Below are positions 1 through 8,547 of a DNA stretch of 58,183 nt, one piece after another; the stretch's first letter is position 1; the number at the start of each line of letters is the position of its first letter. The stretch comes from Bradyrhizobium macuxiense. Its GTDB lineage: Bacteria > Pseudomonadota > Alphaproteobacteria > Rhizobiales > Xanthobacteraceae. The position numbers were made by a program, and so were the translations under genes. The notes below the pieces were generated by a model that worked only from the letters and a program-made list of their open reading frames with translations, was not told the origin of the DNA and did no database searches. The stretch covers positions 28,324 to 86,506 of the forward strand of contig NZ_LNCU01000098.1 of assembly GCF_001542415.1 (NCBI RefSeq), read 5' to 3'.

Positions 1-84
1 TACCGGGGCGGCGCGGTCGCTGTGCGCGGCGGGCGCTACGGCTATCGTGGCGGCGCTGTCGCTGTGCGCGGTGGGCGCTACGGC
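1..84 (+). repeat. Two 42-bp in-phase tandem repeats
   Basis: Bases 1-42 and 43-84 are two copies of a 42-bp unit differing at a few, mostly third-codon, positions. They encode the duplicated peptide YRGGAVAVRGGRYG. Because the unit is a multiple of three, copy-number change would lengthen or shorten the protein without breaking the frame. More copies may lie upstream of the window. Confidence 0.8.
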
Positions 85-237
85 TACGGCTATCGCGGCT
101 ACCGTTACGGTGCCGGAGCGGCGGCAGTGGGCGCGGCTGCGGTCGGCGCCGCTGCGGCGGGAGCCTACTACCGCGGCGGCTGCGGCTACGACGCCTACGG
201 CAACTGGGTTTGCCCCGGCGGGTATTATGGGTACTGA
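1..237 (+). CDS. Gly/Tyr/Arg-rich repeat protein, 5' end cut by window
   Basis: The frame is open from base 1 to the TGA at 235-237, so the true start lies outside the window. The visible 78 residues are low-complexity: two near-identical units reading YRGGAVAVRGGRYG, then an Ala/Gly stretch (about residues 37-54), then a C-terminal motif with two cysteines, GGCGYDAYGNWVCPGGYYGY. Short secreted Gly/Tyr-rich proteins with a terminal CGYD...VCP motif are common in Bradyrhizobium. The N-terminal signal peptide expected in that group is not visible. No enzymatic function is suggested. The next gene, 83 bases downstream, is also a small secreted cysteine-pair protein, so the two may be expressed together. 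Reading frame is confident; function unknown. Confidence 0.65.
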   Translation, partial: YRGGAVAVRGGRYGYRGGAVAVRGGRYGYGYRGYRYGAGAAAVGAAAVGAAAAGAYYRGGCGYDAYGNWVCPGGYYGY

Positions 238-320
238 GCGGCCGACGCCGTTGGCCTATGGTGCTCGAAGCCGATGGTGAAGTTATCGACATAGCTTTCA
301 GTGACACTGGAGAGGAAGCA

Positions 321-647
321 ATGATCAGGCTCGTCGTCGTTGCGCTCGCGCTGTGCGTTGTGTCCCCAGCACAGACTATGCCGTACGCCCCACTACAGCA
401 GTCGAACAGTTCTGTCATTCCGGTTCGCCAAGGATGTGGTCTGGGCCGTCAACTGGTCGATGGCATCTGCGTATCGAATGCCAAGGTGCGCGCCGCGGTC
501 CGCAAGTGCAGCGCTCGAAAAATGCGCATGGTGAACGGTCGCTGTGAACCACGCGTGCGACCTGCCGCCGCCCCTGCCGCGGCGCGACCTGCTGCGGCAC
601 CACCTACGACCCAGCAACCTGCGGCTACTCCCGCCCCACCCCGTTGA
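321..647 (+). CDS. Small secreted protein with duplicated Cys-pair motif and Pro/Ala tail
   Basis: A 108-residue protein. I chose ATG 321 because AGAGGAAG lies just upstream and the next residues form a signal peptide (MIRLVVVALALCVVSPAQT). The mature part holds two similar units, CGLGRQLVDGIC and CSARKMRMVNGRC, each a cysteine, about ten residues, D/N-G-x and a second cysteine. They look like a duplicated disulfide-bonded loop. The last ~35 residues are Ala/Pro-rich and probably unstructured or wall-spanning. Small periplasmic proteins of this style are frequent in Bradyrhizobium. No catalytic motif is seen and no function can be given. Confidence 0.7.
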   Translation: MIRLVVVALALCVVSPAQTMPYAPLQQSNSSVIPVRQGCGLGRQLVDGICVSNAKVRAAVRKCSARKMRMVNGRCEPRVRPAAAPAAARPAAAPPTTQQPAATPAPPR

Positions 648-759
648 CCGGCGCGCGCAAGCGACAACGAACTCTGGTGGCTGATTGCAGAAAATATCCC
701 CCAGAGCATTCGCACTCTGCGGGGCCCGCGCCGGTCGGCCCCCAGGACCGGGAGGCCGT

Positions 760-835
760 TGGTGCGCCCGGCAGGGGTCGAGTCGAACCCGCAACCTGCG
801 GATTAGAAATCTGCTGCTCTATTGAGCTACGGCGC
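760..835 (-). pseudogene. Degenerate tRNA-Arg (anticodon TCT)
   Basis: Read on the minus strand, the 76 bases start GCGCCGTAGCTC and end CGGGCGCACCA, with TTTCTAA as anticodon loop, and match the plan of tRNA-Arg(TCT). Several parts are damaged. The 5' acceptor strand lacks one base relative to the 3' strand. The D loop is only four bases. The anticodon stem GCAGA/TCCGC has a mismatch. The T arm cannot form the normal five-pair stem around TTCGACT. The encoded 3' acceptor half and CCA are the best-preserved parts. This is most simply a decayed tRNA copy, possibly left by an element that integrated at a tRNA-Arg gene. A functional but unusual tRNA is less likely. Confidence 0.6.
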
Positions 836-1285
836 GACGGCCCGTTGTCTATAAAAAAATCGCCGGGATTGGCCAGACACTTCGAGAAAAACCTTTGGTC
901 CATCTGCGGTCCGTTGTGGCGCCGAGACAAAATCAAATGATTGATTTTGTTGAAGGGTGGGACTTCTGCCGGGCCCACCATTCGGCAGCATCGCGCTTGA
1001 AAGCATTCAATTTTTCGCTCGGTTATCCGCCTCAGACTTCGCCAGCGCCGTGGCTCTCTCGACGGCCTCTTGTCGTGTGAGCGTGCTGGGGTTCAAGCGG
1101 CGTGAGACGAGGTTGTCTTCTGTCCGTCCGCGACCATACTTCAAGGCTTGCAGTCATCGTCTACGCCACGGTGAGGAATGATGCACGGAACTTGTTAGCG
1201 TTCTGGCGGCATAAGAAAAACGCTAGCTCCGCGCAGGCTCAGTCAGCGGAACGGCAACTTGCTGGCCTACGCTTAATCAAGAAAC
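836..1285. other. No gene recognised
   Basis: No frame here has both a start with a ribosome site and recognisable family content. On the minus strand about 1005-1160 there is an uninterrupted stretch (including KYGRGRTEDNLVSRRLNPST and ending ...SEADNRAKN) with protein-like composition but a stop just upstream. It may be the tail of a lost gene. The region lies between a decayed tRNA and a decayed ATPase gene. Confidence 0.5.
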
Positions 1286-1288
1286 GCC

Positions 1289-2261
1289 ATGGCCGGAAAT
1301 TGCGGCGGCTCGTTGTACTCGAAACTAATGATCGAGAAGAACGAGCTCGACAAGCGCAAGGCTGCAGCACGAGATGCCCTTGATGCCTACAGTACGGAAG
1401 TGCTGACGCGCTATAAATCATCCATCAATGTGAACTTGCGCAAGTTCAGCGCCGGATTTCGCATCGATGAAGTGAGGGTAGAGTACACGGGCCGATTCCG
1501 AACTCGACGTTTGGCGTGATCATTGATGAAACCGTCGTCGAGATGGGAAACGCTGATACCCCCATCAATCAGCCGAGCTTTAAGAATACACTATCGGCAG
1601 GCGACAAAAGCACGCTTGCTCTCGCCTTCTTTATGGCTGAACTTGCGAAGGACCCACATAAGGCGGAAACCATCGTCGTGTTCGATGATCCCTTCAATAG
1701 CCAAGATCATTATCGCCGCACATGCACAATCACGGAAATCCGCCGCTGTGGGATTGGCGTTGAACAGGCCGTAGTGATGTCGCACGACCGTCACTTTCTC
1801 CGAGAGATTTGGGACCTGCCCTTACCGCCCGAGCATCGAAAGGCGTTAGAGCTGGTCGCGGTAGGAAAGCGCGACACCGTTATCGCGCCTTGGAATATCG
1901 AAAACGACACCGAATCCGACGATGCCGCAAATCGTCGAATGTTGAACGCCTACCATGCCAAGCGCGAAGGTGAGCCGCGCGACGTCATCCAAAAAATCCG
2001 TCCCGTGATAGAGACCCACATTCGACGTATTGCTCCCGTTGAAATGGAGAGGCGTCAACGCTAGGCGCGATGCTTGGCCGCAATCGTGACGTTGAGCAAG
2101 TCCCGCAGGCCCTTAAAGAAGCATACGACGACATTGATGACATCAACACGTATACCCGCCAATACATGCATGGCGACCCCAACTACATTCAAGGGAAGCG
2201 CCTCTCTTCCGACGAATTGGCGGGGTTTGTCGAGAAGACCCTACTCATTGTCGGGCGTTAA
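1289..2261 (+). pseudogene. AAA_13-type coiled-coil ATPase, C-terminal remnant with two frameshifts
   Basis: Three consecutive frames encode successive parts of one protein. 1289-~1490 encodes a charged helical segment ending ...FSAGFRIDEVRVEYTG. After a one-base loss near 1490 the next frame continues with NSTFGVIIDE, the ABC-like signature LSAGDKSTLALAFF and the Walker B/D-loop TIVVFDDPFNSQD. After another shift near 2035-2043 the third frame supplies the end, ...LKEAYDDIDDINTYTRQY...LAGFVEKTLLIVG. This order is typical of the C-terminal half of AAA_13 (PF13166-type) ATPases, the SMC/RecF-like group that includes PrrC/RloC-type defence proteins. The Walker A half is missing, so the gene is dead and truncated at its 5' end. 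Confidence 0.75.
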
Positions 2262-2351
2262 AGGTCAAACTCAAGGCTGATAGGCGAGCGCCTGTTTTGT
2301 TGACGCGCGCGGCGGAGCCTTTTTGATAGCGCGCGACGAATGCAGCAGCGA

Positions 2352-2874
2352 TCAGCTCCCGATAAGGCCATCAAATTTCGACGGCGGCTTCGGCGGCTCC
2401 ACGCCGGACAGGCGTAGGCGCGAGATCGGCGATAGGCCGAAATGGCTGCCGAACTTCAAGGCGTCGTTCGCGGATTGGCTCGCGATCCGGAGCAGCGGAT
2501 TGACGCGCTCGCCGTGCTCGGTGGTGATCGTCAACGGCTGGCCGGTCATCGTCTCCTCGGCCTTGCGTTGTTGCGCGACGGCGCTGCAGTAGGCCGTGCC
2601 GCGCAGCAAACAGGATGGAAGCTTCCCGCCAGATTGTCGCGCTATAAGGCCGCAAGCGGGGTGACGTCGAGAACGGTCAACAGGCCCAGCCGGAATAGTT
2701 CTGGCGCGACTGCTTCCCACTCTTCGCGTGCGTAACCCTTCAGCCCTTCAGCCGTGCCGGCGGTGCGGGACAGGCGTCGGCCTGCTTGGCTTCAGGCGGC
2801 GACCGAGCGGGACGCTTTCCGGGGCTGCCTCGCAGCAGGCGCAGACGTGGATGTTCAGGTGGCGGCCCGGGCAT
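2352..2874 (-). pseudogene. P27-family phage terminase small subunit, frameshifted
   Basis: Starting at ATG 2874 (GGAGG just upstream) the minus strand encodes MPGPPPEHPRLRLLRGSPGKRP, the basic N-terminus of P27-type terminase small subunits. The frame then breaks near 2750 and a second frame gives LKGYAREEWEAVAPELFRLG followed by LLTVLDVTPLAA. A further shift gives AYSATIWREASILFAARHGL. A last one gives NPLLRIASQSANDALKFGSHFGLSPISRLRLSGVEPPKPPSKFDG, the conserved C-terminal block. In an active prophage this subunit recognises DNA for packaging next to the large subunit. Here no large subunit or other phage gene is present, so this is a lone, multiply frameshifted prophage relic. Confidence 0.85.
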
Positions 2875-3100
2875 GGGAGCCTCCTTTCCAGCCCTAAGAG
2901 AAACAGCTTACCACGGTTTTTAGACAACCTGCGCTAAGGTCCGCTTATGGAGGTTACAACGGACGTTGGATGCGCACTGCGGGCATGTCGCGTTTTGGAC
3001 CCGGAGCGGACAATCTAGCTTTTCCTTTCGCCGGATCGTGAGCAGCGGTACGCCCTCAATCGTAGTGTTGCGCGCGTGCGCATACGCAGCCTAGTGCGCT

Positions 3101-4198
3101 TCATCTTGCCGAGGCCGTTCTTGACGTATCGTCTCCGAGCTGTTGGCCCTGGGCGAGCCTCCGCTCCAACATGCCCATTACGGTGCTCACTTCGTCGAAG
3201 GCTCTGGAGTGCGAGTCGTCTCCTCCTAGATGAGTCAGGTCGAACACCAATATCTTCTGCTGCGCGATCTCGCTCTTGTAAGGCTCCTCCTCCGGATTGA
3301 TGTCGCCGACGCGCGTTGTCCCTCCCCAAATGGATTTTGATATTTTGAGAGCTATATCATCCTGAGACAGAAACAAGCCGATCCGAGGGCGCCGGGCACC
3401 CATCTCTCTGACCTGACTCAGGAACCGATCAAACTCGACGTCGGGCGCGACAAGAGCCACGTTCTTCAGCTTCGGCATCGTTCCTCCGCGCGATGCTTTC
3501 ATATGGAGTGCTTCAAGAGTTACCAGGCAGCCCATGGAATGGCAGACAAGGGTAATCTCCTTGATGCTAGGATTCGAATTGACAGTATCCAGGAGCTGGG
3601 CCAGCGGCGCACTTGATTGCATCGCGACCTTGCGGTCGTACTCATATGAGCTCAGGCTTGCTACGCCCTGTGATGGCCAGGAAAAAAGGACCGGAACAAC
3701 AGGAAGTCTGCCGTCGTGCACGAACTGGGCGAACCGGTAAATGGCGTCGTCGAAACGATTGTTGAATCCATGCACAAAGACCATCGCCTTGCTGCGATGT
3801 CCGGCCTTTGCCACGGTGGTGATAGCGCCGCCAAACCCGACGCGATCCAAATATTCTGCCGATGCCGTTACAAAATCTCGACGGGGATCCCCGGGGGGAG
3901 TCACCGGCCACTGTATTTCGCCGACCGCTCGCGCATGATCCGGCGGAATAGAAACGGTGACCTGACCAAAAGCGATCTCGTTGGACAGCTCTCGGCTGAA
4001 CATTTCGCCAGGGTCGCTGCTAGATCGCGTACGAGTCGTTGCGACAAGAATAGGGACGCGCGAGACAGCTTCAACCGTCTCATTGGTCGGTACAAGCACG
4101 CCCTGTAAGGGACGGATCGCGCACGAACAGCAGGCCAGGGCCACCAGAACGACAGTTGCAACATGTAGAGAAGCGGCAGTGTGGCGTGGTGAATGCAT
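3101..4198 (-). CDS. DUF900-type alpha/beta hydrolase, probable lipoprotein or secreted
   Basis: A 365-residue protein starting at ATG 4198 with GAGGAGA upstream. The N-terminus has a hydrophobic segment running into LVALACCSCA, a probable though imperfect lipobox (cysteine near residue 24). Residues ~45-330 follow the DUF900 alpha/beta-hydrolase pattern: VPILVATTR, then AMVFVHGFNNRFDDAIYRFAQ (HG oxyanion region), VLFSWPSQG, and the nucleophile elbow LVCHSMGC with serine in place of the usual G-x-S-x-G context. VALVAPDVEFDRF carries the likely acid, and LTHLGGDDSHS near the end carries a candidate catalytic His. It would hydrolyse an unknown ester or acyl substrate at the cell envelope. A perfect FNR/FixK-type box lies 120 bases upstream, suggesting low-oxygen control. 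Transcription unit appears monocistronic. Confidence 0.85.
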   Translation of the reverse strand: MHSPRHTAASLHVATVVLVALACCSCAIRPLQGVLVPTNETVEAVSRVPILVATTRTRSSSDPGEMFSRELSNEIAFGQVTVSIPPDHARAVGEIQWPVTPPGDPRRDFVTASAEYLDRVGFGGAITTVAKAGHRSKAMVFVHGFNNRFDDAIYRFAQFVHDGRLPVVPVLFSWPSQGVASLSSYEYDRKVAMQSSAPLAQLLDTVNSNPSIKEITLVCHSMGCLVTLEALHMKASRGGTMPKLKNVALVAPDVEFDRFLSQVREMGARRPRIGLFLSQDDIALKISKSIWGGTTRVGDINPEEEPYKSEIAQQKILVFDLTHLGGDDSHSRAFDEVSTVMGMLERRLAQGQQLGDDTSRTASAR

Positions 4199-4763
4199 CC
4201 GGCTCTCCTCGTAGCGTACACTCTACGGTCCGGTATTCTGATAGCGTCTTACTTGCCTCGACTTCAGCGCACCCAGCGGGTGCATCCAGCACCAAAGTGA
4301 CCTTTGCGCAAGTCCGATTGATCCAGATCAATGATCAGGTCTCGCTGCTCGAGCCGTCTCGGTGGATGGCGACAGTTCGGTAAACGTCTTTTGCGCACTT
4401 CAGGACCCTGGGGTTAGCTTCTCGCGCCGAGACGCTGTTGGCACTTCCGCGAAGTGTCCGCACGCCTCATTGAGGTCCGGACAGGGGGTATAGCGATTTG
4501 CTCACGTTTTGGTTTTTCGCATTTTAACCCAAAGCCCGACCTTCTTGGCGCTGATGTGGTTATCGGATATCGCATCAATGCGTTCATATCCGTCGTCATG
4601 CACGCGACGAATCGAATTGCCGACGCAATCTCCCGGTCCAACCGACGCGCAGTGGGAAATTTTTGCCGCCTCGATTGCCGAACCTCATCTCGGCTTTGAC
4701 GCTACTTTGTCCTGAATGAAGCCACAAATTGCGTTCATCAAGCACGCAACCGTATTAGGGGGG
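4199..4763. other. Intergenic, FNR/FixK box only
   Basis: Apart from the FNR/FixK dyad I see no supported gene or RNA in this stretch. The short open frames have no ribosome site and no family resemblance. Confidence 0.5.
4318..4331. promoter_or_regulatory. FNR/FixK-type binding site
   Basis: TTGATCCAGATCAA is an exact match to the TTGAT-N4-ATCAA dyad bound by FNR, Anr and FixK proteins. Its centre is about 126 bases upstream of the hydrolase start at 4198 (minus strand) and about 440 bases from the plus-strand gene at 4764, so the hydrolase is the likelier target. If activation occurs from the usual -41.5 position, transcription would begin near 4283. Confidence 0.65.
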
Positions 4764-5006
4764 ATGACTATGCGGGCACAAAAGGCCGGGGAGATGATTG
4801 TCGGGACCGACCATCGCGCCCGGATCGAGCAAATGCAGTCAGAACTTGCGGCGCTCAATAAGCGACTTGAAGAGGTAGAGAAAACGCAGGCCGACGCTCA
4901 AACGCTCGAAAGCCTGAAGCAGAGCGCTATTCGCGCGTGTAAGCAGATAGACGAAGCCCGCTGTGCAATGGCTACGGATCATTTGGTCGCCTTATTGGCG
5001 AAATGA
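4764..5006 (+). CDS. Small coiled-coil protein, unknown
   Basis: An 80-residue protein. ATG 4764 is preceded directly by TTAGGGGGG, which makes it more likely than the in-frame ATG at 4716. The middle (about residues 18-55, DHRARIEQMQSELAALNKRL and on) shows heptad spacing of Leu/Ala with many Glu, Lys and Gln, a likely coiled coil. One Cys pair follows in the tail (IRACKQIDEARCAM). No domain recognised. It converges on the minus-strand small gene at 5035-5202. Confidence 0.55.
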   Translation: MTMRAQKAGEMIVGTDHRARIEQMQSELAALNKRLEEVEKTQADAQTLESLKQSAIRACKQIDEARCAMATDHLVALLAK

Positions 5007-5034
5007 TCCGAAATCCAGCGGACCGCGGAAGAGG

Positions 5035-5202
5035 CTAAGCCTCTTCACCCGCGGCTTTGCGGCGTTCTGTTTGCTCCTTTACGGCTATGGCTTCGACCAT
5101 TTCGACGACACCGCGACGCACGTGCCCGTCACGGATCATTCGAAAGGCTTTTAACAGTCGGAACGCTTCCGCCGTCTCACTGGGACGTTCTCTGCTCACC
5201 AT
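5035..5202 (-). CDS. Short RLLKAF-motif helical protein, unknown
   Basis: A 55-residue frame from ATG 5202 to TAG 5035. It contains SETAEAFRLLKAFRMIRDGH followed by VRRGVVEMVEAIAV. The same pattern, S-E-T-x-E-x-x-RLLKAF then R-x-x-V-x-E-x-V-E-x-[IL]-A, recurs in the unrelated-looking 60-residue protein at 14044-14226, so I believe it is translated. The arrangement resembles the C-terminal helix pair that follows the DNA-binding domain in some rhizobial XRE regulators, but no helix-turn-helix is present here. Function unknown. Confidence 0.55.
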   Translation of the reverse strand: MVSRERPSETAEAFRLLKAFRMIRDGHVRRGVVEMVEAIAVKEQTERRKAAGEEA

Positions 5203-6507
5203 ATCTGCCGTCTCGTGTCGTCGCCGTCGGCAGCGTGGCGACGACGTGTCTCGTTTAATCCCTCAGTCCTAGAAACCAAAGTGACGTAGATCGAGGCAGA
5301 GGCAGCTTCCACTACCCGAAGTGAAGAACTTTTCCACTCTTCGCGAGTGGTGCTGTCTGACATAGCTAGGTGCCTGGCGGACCTGGGATTGGCTTTGCAT
5401 CCATGGTGCGATGGGCTCCTCGCATGCATCGCTCCTGCAGGCGGCGCAGCCGTAGTCGGGCGCTTTCGAACCCGCCAACGATGGCCCCAGTTTCGAAATG
5501 CATGATCATAAGACATTACAATCGCTACGGTTTGGCATGGATCTTCGACACCATCTGAGCGGCATACAAAACGGTCGCCCAGATCGGCCCAGAGCGCTTT
5601 TCGAAAACTCGAGGTTTGATCTCATTCTTTCATTCAATTGTCTCGCAAAATTGGCCCATCGGCGATTCAAACAGCCGTGGGCTTTGCCGCTCGTCCGATA
5701 TCACTTACCGGCGCGCCCTCTGTCTGATCGGTGCCACTGGTGTTCTTCCGGGCCATTCCGCCCGCCGGCTATGCCTGCGCGCATCTGTTGGCCCCTTTGG
5801 CAGAATGCTCTGACCGTCAAATGCTTCCACAGTTCCGCCTAGCGTGGAAGTTACTATCGACGGGTCAACTGTCTGCAATTTAGCGCTCAAGCCGAGGCCT
5901 GTGACGAGCTAAAGCGCACAGCAGCCGTTGCATGGGCAACTGACTAGCCCAGCCACGACTTGTCATCAGGATGACCGCTGATCTCACTGCCACCGTCCAG
6001 CGCTACCCGCCGAGCGATCTATTTGAGTGATGTACCGGCTTGGTTTGTCTTACGCACAGAATTGCGCTTCGCGCTCGGTATTGACCTATTGGAGTCCACT
6101 CATAAAGCAAAATGAGCGACGACGTGTTGCGGCATATTCTAGTTATCAGAATTTGAACGAGACCGCCCCATACCGAGCATGGGTACGTCCGACCTGCTCC
6201 GCGCTCCCCGGGAGGGTTACCCGATGTACCAAACCCTTCTTGCGAGTTGAACGAAATCGGTAAAATGCGACGTGTTGGTTTCGACGGCGGGAAACCGCCA
6301 TCATCGAAAAATTCGTGCGAATGGGAAGATCGCAACGCGGGCTTCTTCCGACCGCCCTATGCTTGTTGCAATGATGGGATTGTGCCGGTGGGTTGCCGGA
6401 CGTGTCAAACCGAAGAGCGATTCATCATCCGGCCCACCATCAGGACAATTCCGTGCGGCGTTGGACCCGATCGGCCCGCGCCGTTCTCGCATCGCAAGGA
6501 GGCGTCA
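5203..6507. other. 1.3 kb without a recognisable gene
   Basis: Several short overlapping open frames occur on both strands but none has a convincing ribosome site plus protein-like composition. I recognise no RNA gene and no transposase remnant. A minus-strand peptide beginning MSDSTTREEWKSSSLRV (near 5363) is the most plausible candidate but cannot be supported. Confidence 0.5.
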
Positions 6508-6693
6508 ATGTATTTTGTTGCTGCCGTGCTCGCGGTCTTGTCGGGCTTGTTCTACGCGGCAGGTCAACATCAGGTCGGCTCGCTCGGCACCACCATGTGC
6601 GAGTATGGCGGTCTATTCTGCGAGAGTCCGTATCTGGTCCTGGTCGGCGCCGGCCTTGCCGTGGCCTGGGCAGCGCTAGTCAGCGTACGCTAG
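6508..6693 (+). CDS. Small two-helix membrane protein
   Basis: A 61-residue protein starting at ATG 6508 with a good AAGGAGG site eight bases upstream. It has a hydrophobic N-terminal segment (MYFVAAVLAVLSGLFYAAG), a short loop with two cysteines (TMCEYGGLFCESP) and a second hydrophobic segment (YLVLVGAGLAVAWAALVSVR). The predicted form is a helical hairpin in the inner membrane with the Cys pair in the loop, which would be periplasmic if the N-terminus is inside. Short proteins of this type are conserved in Bradyrhizobium; function unknown. Confidence 0.7.
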   Translation: MYFVAAVLAVLSGLFYAAGQHQVGSLGTTMCEYGGLFCESPYLVLVGAGLAVAWAALVSVR

Positions 6694-6850
6694 CTGCGCA
6701 AGCTCGACATTTCGAATGCTGGCCTTGTGCCGCTGGTTTGCCCGGCGAATCAATTCGTGACCCGCAGCTCATCCGGGGTAGCCGGCGTGAGCCGTCGTTG
6801 GATCGGACTCGCGCTTGGAACGGGATCGACGTTCGATATTGCAGCGGGCT

Positions 6851-7138
6851 CTATTGAGACGAGTTCGGGTTCGCCGGCTGAACCGGCTTCGGGCCGGGCG
6901 GCACCGGCTCGATCGGCGCGCTTGGTTCGGTCGGCATCACCTTTGCGCCGGCGGCGCGTGCGGCCTCGCCGGTCGTTGAGTGATTGGCCGTCGCGGCCGG
7001 CTGCACCTTCGGCTTGCTCCACGGCCCGTGATCGACAACCAGCATGCCCAGCACGCCGAGTGCGGCAATGACGGCTGCCACCACGAGTGGCGCGCCGCCG
7101 TGTCGCTTTCTTTCCTCGATCGCGCTAACGTCCCTCAT
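6851..7138 (-). CDS. Single-pass membrane protein with Pro-rich C-terminal region
   Basis: A 95-residue protein, ATG 7138. Residues 1-15 are charged (IEERKRHGG), residues ~16-35 form one transmembrane helix (APLVVAAVIAALGVLGMLVV), and the remainder is Ala/Pro/Thr-rich and disordered (EPSAPIEPVPPGPKPVQPA). Topology is probably N-in with the disordered tail in the periplasm. An alternative start four codons upstream is possible, since the ribosome site is weak. No recognised domain. Confidence 0.6.
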   Translation of the reverse strand: MRDVSAIEERKRHGGAPLVVAAVIAALGVLGMLVVDHGPWSKPKVQPAATANHSTTGEAARAAGAKVMPTEPSAPIEPVPPGPKPVQPANPNSSQ

Positions 7139-7389
7139 GTCGAATCCCATTGTGCAGTTATCGTTGCTGCAACAAGCCCGGACCCGCTCGGAAGTTTCCG
7201 GTTCCCCACATTGAAAAAGCGAGACAATCTGCGGAACCAATCCGCAACTGCGGCATTTCCAGCACACGGCCGTCACGCTAGTTAAAGACGGCGCTTGTCG
7301 CGGATAGGTCATCGACCTGGTGTTCAAAGCAAGCGCACGCGCGGATAGACGGCTGGCTCTGCCCCTCCAGCAAAACCGCGGCACATCAC

Positions 7390-7650
7390 ATGAGCTTCGA
7401 AACGCCGGAATCCCCGCTGCAACCGAGTCTCGCCGAGCGCGCGATCGACACCGCCACCGATGTTTCGCGCACGATCACGGAGGTGTCGGATGGACTTCGG
7501 GCTGCCGTCGATCGGCTCAGCGACGCAATCGCGGCCTCGCGCCGGCCGGGCGGAGCGCTCGCCACGGTGAGCGCGGTCACGCGTGAAGCGCCGCTCGCCA
7601 GCCTGTTCATAGCCTTCCTGCTCGGCATCGCCGTTGCCCGCCGACGCTGA
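7390..7650 (+). CDS. Small helical protein with C-terminal membrane anchor
   Basis: An 86-residue protein. Residues ~12-50 are amphipathic helix (LAERAIDTATDVSRTITEVS and on), residues 64-83 are a hydrophobic segment (REAPLASLFIAFLLGIAVAR), and the protein ends in arginines. The plan resembles the DUF883/ElaB-YqjD group of ribosome- or membrane-associated stress proteins, but identity is too weak for a firm family call. Upstream gene 6851-7138 is divergent. Confidence 0.6.
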   Translation: MSFETPESPLQPSLAERAIDTATDVSRTITEVSDGLRAAVDRLSDAIAASRRPGGALATVSAVTREAPLASLFIAFLLGIAVARRR

Positions 7651-7682
7651 AAGCGCAGGATATTCCGTCCTAGAACTTGGTC

Positions 7683-8036
7683 CTAAGACTTGCCTTTGGT
7701 CGCGTCCTTCGTGGCAGACATCACGCTGCCCGTGATCTGCCGCATATGTTCGCCGGCGTTGGTGAATTGGCTGCGCAGAAATTCCGACTGAATCCGCATC
7801 GCCTCCTGCAGATCGGTCGCTTGCACCAGCTTTCGCGCGTGCTCGAACGCCGCCTTCATGTTCTGCTCGGTGAATGACAGCGCCTGTTTGGAGATTTCCG
7901 TTCCGCTCCCCGGCATCGCTGCCATCGATTTGCTGGCTGCATCAAAAAACAAGCCGAAGGCCTTTTCGGCCTGGTCGATGGTCTTTTCCGCGAGGTCGCG
8001 AAGTTCGGCAGGAACTTCAAGCTTTGGCTCAACCAT
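7683..8036 (-). CDS. Phasin family protein
   Basis: A 117-residue protein, ATG 8036, with CAGGGGG upstream. It matches the phasin_2 pattern: VPAELRDLAEKTIDQAEKAFGLFFDAASKS, then a central helical stretch and FARKLVQ-like HARKLVQATDLQEAMRIQSEFLRSQF, ending in a Thr/Lys tail. Phasins coat polyhydroxyalkanoate granules and control their number and size; some rhizobial members act instead as stress-associated proteins. The length is typical for the short rhizobial type. It stands alone, with no PHA synthase or depolymerase in view, so granule association is inferred from the family only. Confidence 0.85.
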   Translation of the reverse strand: MVEPKLEVPAELRDLAEKTIDQAEKAFGLFFDAASKSMAAMPGSGTEISKQALSFTEQNMKAAFEHARKLVQATDLQEAMRIQSEFLRSQFTNAGEHMRQITGSVMSATKDATKGKS

Positions 8037-8195
8037 GATCGCCCCCTGAAATAAGCGTCCGGCGACGTTAGCATAGATTGCGTTCGCGTCAGCGCCGATC
8101 ACAACCGCCGGCTGCCATCGCTCGTTCCGGTGGATTGAGGAAAAGTTACCTAGCGGAGAGTTATCCAGACCCTGTTACCGCCCGGATTGGACCGT

Positions 8196-8399
8196 TTAGT
8201 CACTCAGCACGGCAGCGCCTGCCGGGGTCAGCACCGGCCCGTCATCGTGCAATTCGATCAGGCCGAGCTCGGTAAGCAGCTGCAGGTCCTCGTCGCTGAC
8301 CGGCGACAGTTTGAGCCGGCCGGCCTGGATATCCCGCAGCGTCCAGCGCAAGCCGATAGCTCGCTCGAGGGAAAATTCAGCGAATGGATTATCTGCCAT
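8196..8399 (-). CDS. Small conserved protein, possible winged-helix-like fold
   Basis: A 67-residue acidic protein starting at ATG 8399: MADNPFAEFSLERAIGLRWT and on, ending GLIELHDDGPVLTPAGAAVLSD. The second half (LQLLTELGLIE...GPVLTPAGAAVL) has the helix-strand-turn-strand look of a winged-helix C-terminus, as in small proteins where a G-L-[IV]-E turn precedes L-T-x-x-G. DNA binding is only a guess. It is separate from its neighbours and lies in the same direction as the phasin gene. Confidence 0.6.
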   Translation of the reverse strand: MADNPFAEFSLERAIGLRWTLRDIQAGRLKLSPVSDEDLQLLTELGLIELHDDGPVLTPAGAAVLSD

Positions 8400-8547
8400 C
8401 CGCTCCGCCTAGTGCCGCATTTCGCTCAGACTTTGTCTTCGCTGCGGCGTCTTCATGGACATCACAGAATGGTCCGGCCGGGCGCGATCAAGGCTCTCGC
8501 GAGCTGCGATCGCGCCTGCAAGTTCGTTCGTGCGGACCTCGCGGTTC

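Noticed and set aside
760..835. Functional tRNA-Arg(TCT)
   Set aside because: T arm, D loop and acceptor pairing are damaged, so I list it as a pseudogene.
1005..1160. Minus-strand peptide containing KYGRGRTEDNLVSRRL
   Set aside because: Protein-like, but a stop precedes it directly, no start or family is evident, so it is only noted as a possible remnant.
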